Shown here piece after piece: positions 25,801-40,800 of a stretch of DNA of 64,000 nucleotides. Under the pieces are notes generated by a model. The model made no database searches, was not told the origin of the DNA, and worked only from the letters and a program-made list of their open reading frames with translations. Both the position numbers and the translations under genes were made by a program. Source of the stretch: Echinococcus granulosus (lineage: Eukaryota; Platyhelminthes; Cestoda; Cyclophyllidea; Taeniidae); contig NW_020170425.1 in the NCBI RefSeq assembly GCF_000524195.1, forward strand, positions 538,509-602,508. Reading direction: 5' to 3'. Positions within the stretch are counted from its first letter, which is position 1; the number at the start of each line of letters is the position of its first letter.

Positions 25801-28800
25801 CCAGCTCCTTCTCTAACTCATCCACGCGATTGGAAAGGGCCTCCTGACGAAGCAGAGAAACACTTCTAACTAACTCGGCAGACAAACATGGGAATACATA
25901 CGCGATGTTGATAAGCCACTTTACGTTAATTGCTATAAACGTGAGTAGTGGTAACTGCAACCTCACCATGAAAACCAACATACTTGCAGTGATTTGATAA
26001 AAGCATCGGGGCACGGTCGCGTGACATCATGTGTTCTGAAACCCTGTTGACTGCAAGGCATGAGTGTGGGTCGCAATTAAGAGACGCACACTCACACAAA
26101 TGGTAATGAAACACCTAACACAATAAGCTAAGACTTAATCATCGCGTATACGGTGACGATAGTGCCCAGAACGTGAATGCGCTTTAAGCTTATTCCAGGT
26201 GTTCGATTTCCTTTATTCAAAAAGTTCTTTACTGTATGAAAAATTTTGGCTAGTTTTGGGTTGTAAAGTACAACAGTAGTTGGACGCTTTGAAACAAAGG
26301 TAATAGTTCCACAAGCACGCATGGCAAGTGAGAGTGAACGCATCAGACTTGCAAAGCGCAAAGCCGGTTGGAGCAACCTGCAGAGCGATTTCTTGTAGAT
26401 ACCCAGGAAGCCGGAGTTATGCAAATCCTAGCATTTGGTCAAATTTGACGAGTATGAACGAAGCATTTAAAACTGGGTAATCTTAAATGCTGGTAAATTA
26501 GAAAATCCCAAATTACGATAGGCAGTGGACTTTTGTTTAGGAAGTTAGGCAACGGCTGTCAAACAAAGATCGGCATTTTGAATTCAAGGAGGCGTTAAAA
26601 TAAGTACGAGAGCAGTAAAAACGAAAAAATCCTTTCTAAAGATTAAAACAAAAAGTGGTTCACCGGGGCGAAATTAAGCTCACATCAGAAGTCCCATTTC
26701 TGCACAGAAAAGTGCAGTTTAGTAGTATTTGATGAAACTTGACTACAAGATGAAATTATCAGTAAATCGAGTAGGAATAGTGAGAACTTGAAAAAGAATG
26801 AAAAATGGACCTTTTCCTCGTTGAGCATGTAAAGGTCTTCATCGCGCTCCTCCACAGTATCGCATTTATCGTTCATCCTCTTTTGAAGCTTCCGGACGGA
26901 GGTGTCAAATTCGCCCTGCAGGAGTATTGGCACCTCAAGGAGCTCCTTCTGCAGACGTTCCACCTCTGACTGTCTCTCCTCCAGCATGGACTGCACCAAC
27001 TCAAAGTCTCTATGCAAGTCGTCCTGCGAAGGAAATAAGTACGACGTAGGCCAAAAACGTGTAGTAGTAATGGACGGAATAAAGTGCATTAGCCATCTAT
27101 GGGGTCTGCAAGAAACCGTTATATTTACCGTTTTCAGTTCTGTACCTTGGTTATCCAGCAAGTGTTGTGAAGCACATGTAAGGTAAAATGTTTGATAGTA
27201 CATCTGGTACAATTTGTGGGCTAGTATTTTCGGGTTTATGAAGACTGCCCAAATATATTGCGATTTGGAACTACCTCCCATGATAAACTAAGCCCAAGGC
27301 GTTGAGCACCCAAACTAGCACCTACTTTTTGTCTAGTTTACAAACAAAAGCAATTGATCCCAATTTGCTTGCTAGCTTGTAAGTAAAGAAATGTGATGAG
27401 GCGGCATACCGGAACTTCAGTTAGACAATGACAGTCATGTTATATGACCGAATGACCCTTGTAAGAGCATTAACTGGCTAGAGAATGGCCACGCTCAAAA
27501 TGTTTACGACACCGCAATCTAGCGTAATGAAGTAAATGCTTCCTTCATTTATTTATTCAGTAAGATCAATAGCACTAACAGAGACTAGTAATGGGCGTTT
27601 GGAAAGTTAGATAATGCAGTGACAGAACAATTAAATTTCCTCAAGCTAAAGAAACATGAAATAACAACGCCGAAGTACAGGTCATGAGAATGTGCTTTCA
27701 AAGGTATACTTAGCGACTGCATTAAATAGGAGGCCCTTTTAAGACCAAAACTAATTAAAACAAACCAAGTGGGACCATGTGCATTAAGGGATCTCAAAGA
27801 AGATAAACGAAAGTCGAATAGATGGTACAGGTAACATCTTCAAAGTGTGTCGCTTGGTGCGAATTGAAGAAAAACCACATCGGTGAATCGATACTTACTT
27901 GGTAATTAATGAGACCATTTATTTCCGCCTTGAGAGCCTGAATTTCAGCTCTGGCCTCTTCCAAATCTGCCGCGAGATGGTCACTCTCACTAGAGGACTG
28001 GAATACAAAAGGCAATCAAGTTTCGTAAAACCGGAAAAAATACCACAATTGCTCTGATTAGCCAACGCCACACGTTTCAAGTACCTTCACAATGATTTAC
28101 AAATTGAAAAGTTTGTCCGGCGAAACAAAGGGATGCCAATTAAGATAATATGGATGAAAAACGCAGTAAAGGTTGTTGTTCATTCCAGACATCATGAGGC
28201 AAGGCGCGGTGCTCTTTTACACGATTCAGTGCGAGAAAACTTTACAAAAATACTATTTGAGCGAACACACACATGTGCGCATCTGGTGTATCTTGACAAA
28301 TACGGAAATGTATTTAGAAGTTCACATACAACGTCGGTATTAAGCAGAGACAATATGATACATTACGTTCCCAAAGTATGGATTTTTAGTTAAACTGAAT
28401 TAAAACGAAAATTAGCGTTTAGTGTTGCCAATAGAATGGTCCTAAAAAATACGGCAGGAACAAGACGAGGCATAGACATAAATATGGATAAAATTAACGA
28501 GGCCAATGCAGTGACAAAACCGACCCACACAAACCAGCCTGCGCGACTGAACCTATCAAATCGACCGGGTGATGCCTCCTTAGTTCACCACCAATAACCA
28601 TGCGTAAAAAACCAAGTCCTCTTTGTGGGCAATATTTCCGTGCTTTAAGTGGTAGACCTATGAGTTACGTGAAAAATTATGCGGCTTATGTGAAACCACT
28701 ACATGGGAGCAGACTTGAATGGTTTCTTAAAATAGTGTTGATTAAATTTTTTATCTTTCTTACAAGCTGGGACATTTAAATACAACCCTACACTGCCGAA

Positions 28801-31800
28801 TTTATTCACAACGCAACAAGCAGTGACGAGAAGGCGCTTTCTATAAATTGAAGGCTAATTGCGCTTCGTGAATTAAAATGGGTGAGAAATTAGCTTTCCT
28901 TCAAGTTTGTCTTCGGACAAACTAATTGTAAAATTATTGTAAATTTCGTAAACAGGAATTATGACCATGCACCACAGATACACCCCTTCCAACTTCATCA
29001 TTAATGCACAAAGTCCTATCCAATCTGCACAAAAGTAGTGAGCCCACACAATCATAGGCAGTGACTAAAGACATAAAAGTGATTTGTTTGGAAAAACTCC
29101 AAGGCATCCAAACAGCAAAATGATATTGATCTATTATAAAATGTGTGACTTTAGGATAACCGATTTCATAAATGCAGATAATTGAACAATACCCACCTCC
29201 TAATGGAGAACTGTTGTCTCTACCAAAATGCTTCGGAAGTATTTTTTCCAGAACTTACAACTTGTTCCGGTGGTTGGCAGAGCTCTTCCTCATCAGCTAT
29301 TTGCGCATCAATATCAGCAGTCTGAGAAGAGGCACCGCTAGGCGGAGAAGAGACGATCTCGGCGTTGGAGGAGCTCGAGAAGGTGGCAGAGCGGTCGACC
29401 ACGGGCGGTGGTGAGAGGGTGGAATCGCGCGAGCCACGCGGCGACATCTGCGGGGTCTGGGCGGAAGTAGTGACGTAGTTAGTAGCCATTCCATGGCGTG
29501 ACCAACAAGCTCCAGGGCCAGGGGACACGTTGGGCGAGGTCTGGACACGAGCACTTGCATACGAGTAGATGTTGCAGGGGGACTAAAGAAAAAAGCGCGT
29601 AATGTGTAAGAAAAGCTGGTGGACAAGGAGCACACTTGCTACATTACAAATGCAGATAAGGGAAAGTGGAGGAATGAAGACGTTAACAAAGCTTTGCTGC
29701 AAAATTCTAAGCAGTTGTGATAAGGAACAGGTCCTTACTTGAGGCTGCTGTTTTTCAGATATAGGCGAATGTGGAGTAGAGTTCAGTCGGTTCCGCAGGA
29801 TTGCCAATTCTGAGTTTTTCTCAGCCAAGGCAGCTTGAGCCAGGGTAAGGGCCTCACGCTTAAAGAAGAAGTCGCAAGGTCACGAATCTGAATCATGAAG
29901 TAGTTTAGGAAATGAACAAAGTACTCTCACCAATTCCTCCATCTCCGCGACGTGACGCATTTCCACATCCAGGCCGACATTATTTGCTATTTTCGGCGAA
30001 GCTGCCACGCAGTGCCGAGAGGAGCGGCTTCGACGTTTCTGAACGGCGTTCAGATTGGTTCGCTTTTTTGTGGTTGTCGTCACAGTCGTGGTCACGACGC
30101 CCATGGCAGCCGCCGTGGTCGTTGTCGTTTGCACATCATCCACCTCGTCCTCCGTAGAGATAAGATCACCATCATCATCGCCGTCAAATTCCGTGGAGGT
30201 GTTAGAGCGACCGGAGATGGAGGTTTGAACGGAGACAGAGGCATCGACGAATTCGATGGGAGACCCTCCCACACAAGTGGTGGTAAGTTTCACCGGTGGT
30301 CGAGTCTGTTGGCGCAGAGCTGCATCGTCTGCGCTGTAAGGACGACTCTGGGGAAGGAATGAGACCTTAATGCCGTTGAAGTCCAGCAAGACCATAATCA
30401 CATGCAACCTATTACTACGAAAAGATAGGGGAAGTATTATCAGAAGAAAAACGATGTTGTGCCATATACAAACAAAAAAGTGCTACCATCAACAGGTTTT
30501 CAACCACCAAATGGAGAAATCAAACTTTTACAATCTATCCGTTTCGGCTAGTGCGGGTTTCCAAATAGACGTATAGAAGCTTTCAAAGAGCTGACTGTGA
30601 ACACCAAATACTAACAGTGTAGTCGCTATTCAACTTTGGCAATTTAGAATTAATCAAGAACCACTAAATATTGTTCTCGATGAAGACATTTCCTAAAAGT
30701 GGTGGCGCCATTCGGAAAGCTGCACGAAAAAACAATTTATATAATTCTCAAAAAACCAAGGTGAACATTTAGAACCGCAGCCTAAAAGTGCGTGAAAACA
30801 CCGATAGCTCACGCGATATACATACCCCACATAAATTCAACTCTGATTGAACGATCTCCGACCGCAAATTGGCAATCTTGTGCAATTCAATCTCAAGAGC
30901 ATCTAATCGGCAGACTGCCATGAGTTGCTTGAAGTATTCACACTCGCTAGGCGAGTGGTAATCGCTATCTTCACTCCAGCTTGACTCAAATGTGTCGAAG
31001 TGGACGCAGTGGGGTGGAGAGGAGGGAGTGCGTCCGGATGGATCTGTTACAACTGGCCTGTCAAGGCAGCTTGACAGGCAAGGGGTAGAGATAGCAGTAG
31101 CAGCAGAGGTGGTAACAGAGCTAGGCTTCATGCACAAGAAAATGAAGCAGTGTGGTGCCTAGGCATACACGCATGCACTGCAAACCACTCAGCCCTAATG
31201 AGCTGCTGCTAAGGAACCAATCAATTGTTTAAAACGGATCCACGTGCGTGTGCGTAGGAGAACTGAGAAACCTGCCCTCATTTCTAACGTCTTAGGAGAA
31301 GGCTACTAGAGCAGAAGGCGTGATTAAGAAGAGTTCAACAGCAGTAATGCCAAATTCGCCAATCTGAATGAAAGCACTTGCATTGCCCCTCATCCCCATT
31401 CTAAAAAAGGCTCTCTTTATAAACCAATGCGTTGACGTTATTCACCAAGGATATTTCAAAGTTGCAATTAAGATCACTTTCGGAAACGCAAATTCGGCAG
31501 ACCTTTAAAAAATAGCGCAGAGGCAAAGGAGAGGCGAAATCGCTAAAGCAAGAGGCGTACTACGCAATTAACTAGCTAACACATTCTCGTAAACTGCAGC
31601 AGAACTCTGTAGTGTGGTCATTTTACGACATTCTGCGAGCTTGCCACGAAGAAATTGCAGAAACGACAGCTAACTGGTTTAATTATAATCCGTGAGGTAA
31701 TTAATTTGAACTAGTTCATCAAAGTGTGGTTTCAACATCACAAATTAAGCAACCCCGTCACCCCCAATCAGAAACTACTAGCTGTGGCCAAATTCAATGT

Positions 31801-34800
31801 ATCAAAAATCTCCAAGCAGGATAAGACACGGGGCCGATAAAGCGAAGAGAGGAAGAAAAATGAAAGCGCCGGTTCAAAACCGAATAAACGATGCGTGCAA
31901 CTTACCCAATCATATTGGTGCAAAGTGGGCAGACCGGAAGGGTGATCCAATATGCTTTGGGGTGTGGGGGCGAGCTCGAAGGTAGGCGAATCGTCAACAT
32001 CGCTGTGATCGGAGGAGTCCGGTATAGAGAGGAGGGAGGGGATGGGGGGGCAGGGACGCTGGTGTGTAGTGGGCGTGGAAGTGGCCATTGTCTGTGCTCC
32101 GCCCTGTCGCACCTTCGCCTTTCCCGGACTGACGGCGGGGGTGTGAGTCAGTGACGATGACGCCGACGAGGACTCTCGCGACTGCCGCCTCTCCAATGCT
32201 GCCAACTTGGCCCTGGGAAAAGAGAAGCCATTACTTCGTGAGTGCAGCAGAAAGGGAGTGATTGAAGTCATGATCACTGAATTGGTGGGTGGTAAGACGA
32301 GGAATTTTGTGAACGTTTTTTCGAAAAATAAAAAGACTATGGTAAATAAACTATGAATTTCCATTTGCCCTGCCGAAAAAGTCTACTAGATAGCATTTGG
32401 GAGGCCCTAGATCGTTATTTGGGAGTTGCATACACTGATTTGCAGCTGGCACGAAATTATGCGAATATGCATTTAATGGAGTAGGCACTCCAGATGTGGT
32501 TTGATTGACTGACAGGAATTCAGCACAGTCTGCCACATAGAATACAGAGATGTGGCACATTCGTATGTTTAATGAAACAATTACCATAGATGGCGAAATG
32601 GCTGAAAGCAAGTTTGTAACATCTGTTATTCGATTTATTTGAATAGTAACACACCAACAGGATAACGCTTCAAGAAATAAAAACACCCAGTGAAGGGTTT
32701 GCCTCACACAAGCAAAGCGCTCAGGTGTGCTTATCACATCGATTACCACAAAAAAAGCTGCCATTGTGGGTGAAGTCTAGAGCCTGTACCTGCAAATATC
32801 GGCTATTTCGAACTATGGGGTGAGGGGTTATAAGAGTATCTTTGAAACCTTCGCCGGGAGTTTGCAAGGGAAGCGTGGTAATTGTACAAATTTGCACCTA
32901 ACTAACCGGAGAGCAGCTATTTCAACCCGAAGAGCGGACACCTCTGTCTGAAATTCTTCGCGTTCCTGCTCCCGTTCTTGAAGTTGTTCATTAAGAAAAC
33001 GCTCCTGAAAGTTGAAACAAAGGGCTTGCGTGCTTATTTAGTCATCGTATTCCTATATCGTAAATGCCATAATCAGGACGTGATATGGACCAAAGCCGAG
33101 GCTGGTAATATGCGCCCTTTCGAGACTGTTCGAAAGTGACATAAGCGCACAGTTTTTGTGACCCAGAAGGGAAGAAAGTATGAGGAGCATCATTTAGCAG
33201 CAACATAAAAAAAGCATAGGATGGCCAATGTCACTAGTAAAGTGGGTTGATTGTGATGTAGGAACAGTGCTGGTTACATGGATACAAAGGAGTGAAATGG
33301 CGATGGCTCACAGTGGCGTTGAGTTTTTGCACAACGGCATTGCGCTCGTTTTCAAGGTTGCTGGCACGCACCTCGGAGGCAGAGAGTCGAGCAGAGAGGT
33401 CGGCTTGCACTTGCTCCAACTCAGCTACGGAGGTGGCGTGAGTGCTACCACAGTCCGCTAAGCGCTGGTTTAACTCCCGCTGCAGCTGCTCGCGCTCTGC
33501 TTCCAACACCTCGCTCATACGCATTGCCGCTACAGGGCAAGACAGTCACAAGCACATCATGTCTTTTATGCCATGCACTACTGCTGCATGTGCTAGGCTA
33601 CATAATTTACCTGGACTCTTCGCACATTTATTGCATTCTGCTGCTGTAGCACTTTACAGAAACAGCTGGGACAAAATTCAAAGATATTATGGCATTCCAC
33701 TAAATAATGTTATTCATCGACCCTTTCGAGTTTTCTCTGATTGGTCAGTCTTGTGACATCGTTATTTTGGTAGAAAATTGACCACATCTTCTTGGTAGGT
33801 TCTCACAGGCTTGACACACTACTTCGTACTATAACCACTGAAGGATTGCAATGAGCATCCTGGAGCTAACGTGGCTCAGCTATTCCAGCACAATGTGACA
33901 GTCATTTTTTTAAAAAAAGCTAATGTGGACAATTTAGAAACTAAGACAGGATGCTTGTCGTATGCCTTAATCAAGGAGAATTTCGACACACGCTTCAAAC
34001 AAGTTTGGCCTGCACACTCTCTACTTTTTTTCCATAATGAAACAATAAACTTCACGATTTCACACTTCTGTGATTTATCATGGCGGCAATAAACATGTAT
34101 TTTCGTGCTTTAATGAAGTCCGTACTGCATACTAAGGGCGTTTGAAATAAAAAATGACCACTTTGCGAATGTTTAAACTACTATCACTTTTAAAGGACGA
34201 TACGTGAGAATAACTCCGTTTATACGATTGCTAAATGAAGAAGTTGAGGTTTTTCCCATGTGTGTGAAGTGAACTGAAATATTTCGAACAATTAATTAGC
34301 ACAACCGAATCGGATAAGCAGAAATGGTGCAACGATCGAGTAAAAGGAATCCGAGAACAGAAAAACGGAATTGGAAGTGAGAGAATAAAGGCGTCTAAGC
34401 AAGGAAAATGGGGAAGAAACCTACCAATACGTGAATCGCTTGGCAGCCTCTCTTCCAAGAGTCGCTCGGCCTCCTCGAGTTTTTCCCTCAACTTGATAAT
34501 CTCCACCTCATAGGTAGGCTGAGAATCTTCAACCAAAATCAACAACGTAAGCAAAATCAGACACAGAACAGCAGACTGCAATGGTTTCTTGGTGTAGCTA
34601 TATATACAAAGTTTAAAATCAATAATGGATTGGGAATGACACAGGCCATAGCGCCTACCATGTACCTCCCCGAATAAACAAAGTGCATTCAAAACAAGAA
34701 AAAATCCCTGTCTGGGGAATGCGGTTTGCATGCATAAGACAAGCAGGTAGCTTCACAACACGAAAAAGGGTACTACCACGGCGATCATGTAAACCTCCAA

Positions 34801-37800
34801 CGTATCAGTGCAAGTTGCAAATAAATTTAATTGAAATTTGCTCAATTCTAGCAAGCTTTCTAGATAGAAAACGTCGAGCAACTTCGAGCAGACCTTTTCC
34901 CAAAGCCGTTACTTTTCAATTAATAAATAATCGGGGTAGCAGTACCCTCTAGAGGGATAACACGAGCAACATTCCCATCGAATGTCACGCACTCCTAGAC
35001 GGACTCCAAAGTAATGGCACGCCTATTGACATACAGTAATGAAATTCAGTTCACTAGTAACCTACTAGAACCTAGTTTTCCACTAGAGGTGCCCAAATTG
35101 TTAATTAGAATTCCTCCGACGAGGAATTCTAAAATCTTTCTTACAGGAGGGTTTCAGACAATGCATTAAGCGCAAAGAGGTGCAGTGCAACTCGGATGTT
35201 TACAAAGATTTAATAGATCAGCAGTGACGATTACCTAGTTTCTCTTTTACTTCAACAAACGCCGTAGAAATTCGGTCCACTTCTGTACTGAGTTTTTGTA
35301 AGATAGCTGGAATGGAAAGGTGAAAAGCATTCCACTAGGATGTCGATGAAGTCCCATTCAAAGGGAAACAAACACTTGATACTTACGTGTGAGATCGGTT
35401 GAACTTTCATTATGACTAGACTTGATAGCTAAAATTTGAAGAAATCCCAACATGACGCGTTATGTAGTGCTTAAGTTTACCTACTAAAGTAAATAAGTAG
35501 AAAATACGTGCCGGAACCGGGTTGGGAAGCTGCACCGCAGAGGGCACCAGAAAGACGTTCCTGTAAACCGATGCAAATGTAAGCAGTGGTGGCCAGAGAG
35601 TCTGACAAATGACGGTTTTGCTCCTGGAGTCTAGCGTGAAAAAAAGGATATAGGGACCCTCGCATACACAACCCGAACGAGCGGGTAAAAAGGGACAACT
35701 TACGCTTCGGTGGCCAGATGGCACTCGGAAGAAGCATCCAACATCTGAATCAAATAATTGTCCAAACAGCTTGTTAATTTGGCATACAAACTAAATCTGT
35801 CCGTGCAAAATGGCTAAGCAAACACGTCAAATGATTGCCTAAAAGGTATGGTAAATCAACTACAAGGTAGGGCAGTCATTATTTCCTAAGTTGCAATTTA
35901 TACCACTGATACTGATTTGATGTGATATGCCTGTTTCAAACAAAAATGCAAGGGTAAATCTGGATATGTCAACAGGAATCCCATAATCTTAAAATAATGT
36001 CACTGACAAAAGTGAAATACTTCAACCATTACTGCCGTTTCTGAAAAAAGTTGCCTCGTCCCGAGAAGCAAACAAGTATTGAGATCACATATCTTTCGCA
36101 GGTCAATAAAATCCCGCCGTTTTGCCATTCACAGACATTACTAAGATTGCCAAGCACCTTCTAGAAGTAACACAACCAAGCAAATGAAATTTCGGATACA
36201 CATGACACTCATATGAGAATGGCACCCTGATCTCAGAGACTACTTTGTTAAAATGGTAAGTAGTTTCCGCTAGGTATTCGCATTCCCATGCCAGCTGTCA
36301 AACCTCAGGCAGCATCCTGAACTGGTTAATATGACCTTAAAAAAGTGCACGCATACGACCAAACTACCGCTAGATGTGAATGAAATTGATCCAGGTATAC
36401 TTAACACGACCAAAAGTAGCAAATACGCTTTTAGGAAAATTTAAAATTATAAGTGAAACAAAAGTACCTTTTTACCGAGATCAAGAATGGGAGAGCACAT
36501 AAGCTCGTTGTACCCTGGAGCAGGACCTAAAACGGCATCAATTTTTCTATATCCATTCAGATGATTTAGCAATGCCAAAATGAATTTCGTATAACCGAAA
36601 CGAAATGCATAAGTTGCATTATTACGCAGATTGTTGCGTGGACAGTGTCGAAATCTAAATAAAAGTTTACCTGACTAAAAGGACAACGGTTGAATGGTTT
36701 AGGCAGCAGTGAGTTTAATTAAGCCCGGAATGGTTTGCAATTGCAAACCAGCCAGACGTTAAAAGACACCTCAAGAACTCACATTAGTCCAGAAAAGATA
36801 CCGATAATCTTATTTGCTTTGATGCACCCAGTCCATTTGAAAATCCGAGACCTACCTTGCCTCGCAGTAGACTCGGAGAAATCGACATTCAGTTCTTGCA
36901 GGGTAGATGCCGGCGAAAGCATATTTTCGCCAATTGCAGAGGGGTTTGTCTAAAAAGGCATTCACTTGATATTTAATGATTTGCAAGAACATCGGTACTA
37001 AATTCAGTGTCGCAAACGGCACGAATAGAACAGACTTGAGAACAGAAAATTCCCCAATCTTATCCATTTGCCGAAGATCAAGCTATTATTAGCACAGCGT
37101 TTCGCTGATAAAATTTGCGTACCTCCGGAAGGGTAACGAGGCCGGAGTGCGTATTTACGGAGTCCACTGAACAGTTAAAACAGTAGAAGGGCATCTCCGT
37201 CTGCTGACCCACTGACTGAAATAAAGGTTAAAACGAGCGATCAGTGGAATATCCGTATCACCAAACTAAAAAGAAACAACTTTTGAACAAAACTGCGCAA
37301 CGAGTGATGATAAACTTTATCATCATAATGTCGGCAAACAATGCAAAAGCACCGTCGCTGCTGTTTACCTAGCTTTGAGACTGCGATGGAGAAACGAACA
37401 ATAAAGCATGTGGAATACATTCTGTGTTACTTATGTCATATTTCTTCGTAGGAAAAGGCAACAATAACTTCAAATGGACAATACAGGGATGTAAACCCCT
37501 GAAGGAACTTAAAACGACATGAAGCATTACCGACTGTGCAGGGGCATTCCTACCAAGAACCTGAATGAATGGACGTTTTGTCAGTATAATTCATGCAACG
37601 TCGGACCATGGAACAGAAAATGCAACAGAGCAACCAACGGCAAACAAGCATGAAAATGGAATAAGTTATGGGAGGTAGGAACGCGGTCAACTTTGAAGGC
37701 CCTGGGCAATAAAAACACGGCGAACGCGCACAGCAGGGCTCACAGTAGTGCGATCATCGCCTATTCGCGGTGCTAACGACTCGGAGATCGAGGAATCGGA

Positions 37801-40800
37801 GGGAGAGGTGACATAGTCAGTCAGCGATTCGCCCAACTCGCGGCCACTTTCATTCACTTTCCCTTCCTCCTCTTCGACTCGAAAGCTAATAGTTGTGGCA
37901 TGTTCAGGCATGGATATAGTTGCCTGAGCCGAGATTATGCGACAACTCGACCGATGAGGAGTGGGAATGCGCACCACCTTCGTTTCGCTGCCCGAAACAT
38001 CCACCACCAGGCACTACGCCAATATTAACCGAGTAGCACTTGTAAATAATGCAAATACATACAATAAAAGACCTAGCATTTTGGTGTAGACATTGAGCAA
38101 ACTGTTTGCTTCCTAATGGCAGCATTAAAGAACAGAAACATGACCCTCACTTGAACATGTGACGGGGGCCATTGCTTTACGATCCGCTTCAACAGAACGC
38201 ACCTACTCCTTACAAATCAAATGATTACTGGAAGTTTCCAGAAACCACAAATGTTTAATATAGTCGTACTACCTAACACCGCAGCCGCTTCACTGAACAT
38301 GGTAGACTATCAGACGAAAGCATTTATTAATAGGTGTTGGGTAATACAGACAGAATGGCAATCACTCTACTAGTACATGAAGGGGTTCCGCATGAGACAT
38401 TAGTAGATGCAATGGCTTCTCACAAGCAAAGTTAAGGACAATAAAAACGCAGAAAAAATAGAAATTCAACACGAGAATGAGGTTCTGAAGCCGCACCAAA
38501 TTATTGTCACTGCAATCCAAATGGTTAAGCATCGAAATTGCAACTTTGACGACTGTCAGTGTTAGTGAAACTCTCCTTTAATCACAAAGCAGCTAAGCAG
38601 CAGTGGATAGGAACGCCCCATGAAGGTTTGGTGTCTTATCAACTTTGCAGATGAGTCACATCGATCTTATCAGTCTTCGATAAAACTAGAAACAGGTAAT
38701 GCATGCGATTAGTTAAGCATGTGGTAATTCACCCAGGCTCCATCAGATGCTGTCTCATAATCTCTTCCACCCACGAAAATCATAGGCGTTGAATTAACCA
38801 AAAATACCACTTGAATAAACTATTAATCTCGACTTTACGGAATTTATGATAAAACATCCAAAGAGACTTACCATAGACGCGCGGGGCGTGCGTGAACCCT
38901 CCTCTTTGAGTTCGTCGGGGTCGCGAACCTTCTCGGAGTCCATTTGAACACACGAAGCGTTAGTCTGATCGAGGGAGATAGACCAGTCAGTAAAGTGCTT
39001 GTTCTCCGACAGAGGAATGGGGTTGGGAACGCCGCCACCGACAACCCGCGCTGGTGACGCGAAGCTCGCTTCCCTAACTGAGGACTGACAGATCTAAAAA
39101 TGAAAAGTTCCACTTTACATACTGATATAGCCTTGGTAATTCAAAGTTCGTATCATTTGACGTCCTTATTGTTTGCAATGATAGGAAATAGCTTCAACCT
39201 AGTTTTACATGACGAGATTTTGGTTGTCACGACGGCACTACCCTGTGTATATGTTCCAGTAAAAAGCGAAAGCCGAATCAGGTAATAGGGCTTTTGACAA
39301 AAGCACGTGACCTATGCAGAGGAAAAAGCACCAACTGGAGCCAGATACAATAACTAGGTAATAAACATACGTAGACGTGGAAGTCCCCTGAAGGTAACAC
39401 AAAGACAAGGTTCTAGTAAATGATTAAGCTACCATTTTCGCTCAATTTATGCAGGCATTAAACAAAGTAGTATCTAGGGTCATGAAGCAAAGTGGCACTA
39501 GATTGTGTCAAAAAATACCTGATCACGAAGATCACATAGCTGCGTTGTCAGGCCCAAATCATTCGCTTGCCTACAAAAGAAATGCTTTACAGTGAGTTAC
39601 AATTTCGGAAGGCCTAAATTTATTTGAAGTATTGAAAAGCAACTGAACCCAACTGACAGCCCACGATTATCCGGCACCTGCCCTCAGTAAAACCAACTAC
39701 TTTGCAATGACAACGTACAATGTACGAGCTATTTTGGTCAAGATAAACCATCCCATTGCATAGTGATTGCACAAGAGTAGGAATCTATGGAACAACCTGC
39801 CAACAAAAAATTGGATGGGCTTAATAATTAAATGATTGAAATGCGACTTTTTATCCGCTATCGCCAAGATCTAAATCGGATTTTCGGTATGGGTCGATTC
39901 GTTGTGGAAGACAGGAGAGAAAATGCAGTAGCACCTTATAAAGAAAAGAAACAATACCCCCAATCACAGGTAAGAGAACCAGAATGGTGAAGAAAGAGAC
40001 CTACGAAAAGGGGGGCCACTTAAGGAAACTTCCACTTACGAAAAGATTACGAAGGGGTTGATAAAGAGGATTACTTTCCATCTAAAAAGATCCCTAAACG
40101 ACTAAACACAATTAAATTTGCTTATGTGCGGATTACAAGCGCAGGGCTACTAGTGATATACAACGTGACTGCCTGGAAGAAAAACAAATGATTCCCAAAG
40201 TTGTAGGAAACACCACCGAATCGCCTACTTTCCTACCATCATTCACTTTGCCTAAAACGAGTATCTTCCTTGTGACTGCATAATCGTATGAGTGCGTGAA
40301 CACGAACGCAGATGTAGGCCATGTGAATTCGGTCTTTTTCTCTCACATGCAAACAAAAAAACACCATTTTCGAGTAGTCTGCAGCTAGAGTAGTGGTGAG
40401 GTGAGGTCAACGGCGCACATGGAGCTTCAAGGAAGCATCAGAAATGACGAAGAGATGCCAGAACATCGACGCTACAAAATCTTACCAAAATAGAGGTCAG
40501 TCTATGCATAATAAATTAGCAGCTAATTAGACGAGGGACAAAAGATAAGGCTGTTTGCGATTCGCTGATGGGGTGAAGGGAATAATGCTATTAAAGAGAA
40601 TTCTTGTGTACTTGGAGCAATTGCATGGGGGCAATGTGTGCAGGATTTCGCATACGCAAATGGGCATAGTTTTGGCTCTTATGACAGAAGAATATAGAAA
40701 GCAACAAAATACTTTTCAACGGTTTAATTGTGCTAAAAGCTGCATTCGCATAAAAAGTCAACTGATAAACTGTACATTTTACAAGGGGAACCTATTCCTA

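Noticed and set aside
29297..29635. 112-codon minus-strand frame rich in Pro and Arg
   Set aside because: It is the out-of-frame shadow of exon 23 of the PACT scaffold, whose in-phase frame has proper splice sites.
35416..35724. 102-codon minus-strand frame over exons 12-14 of the PACT scaffold
   Set aside because: It reads through splice sites in a different frame from the coiled-coil peptide and has no helical periodicity.
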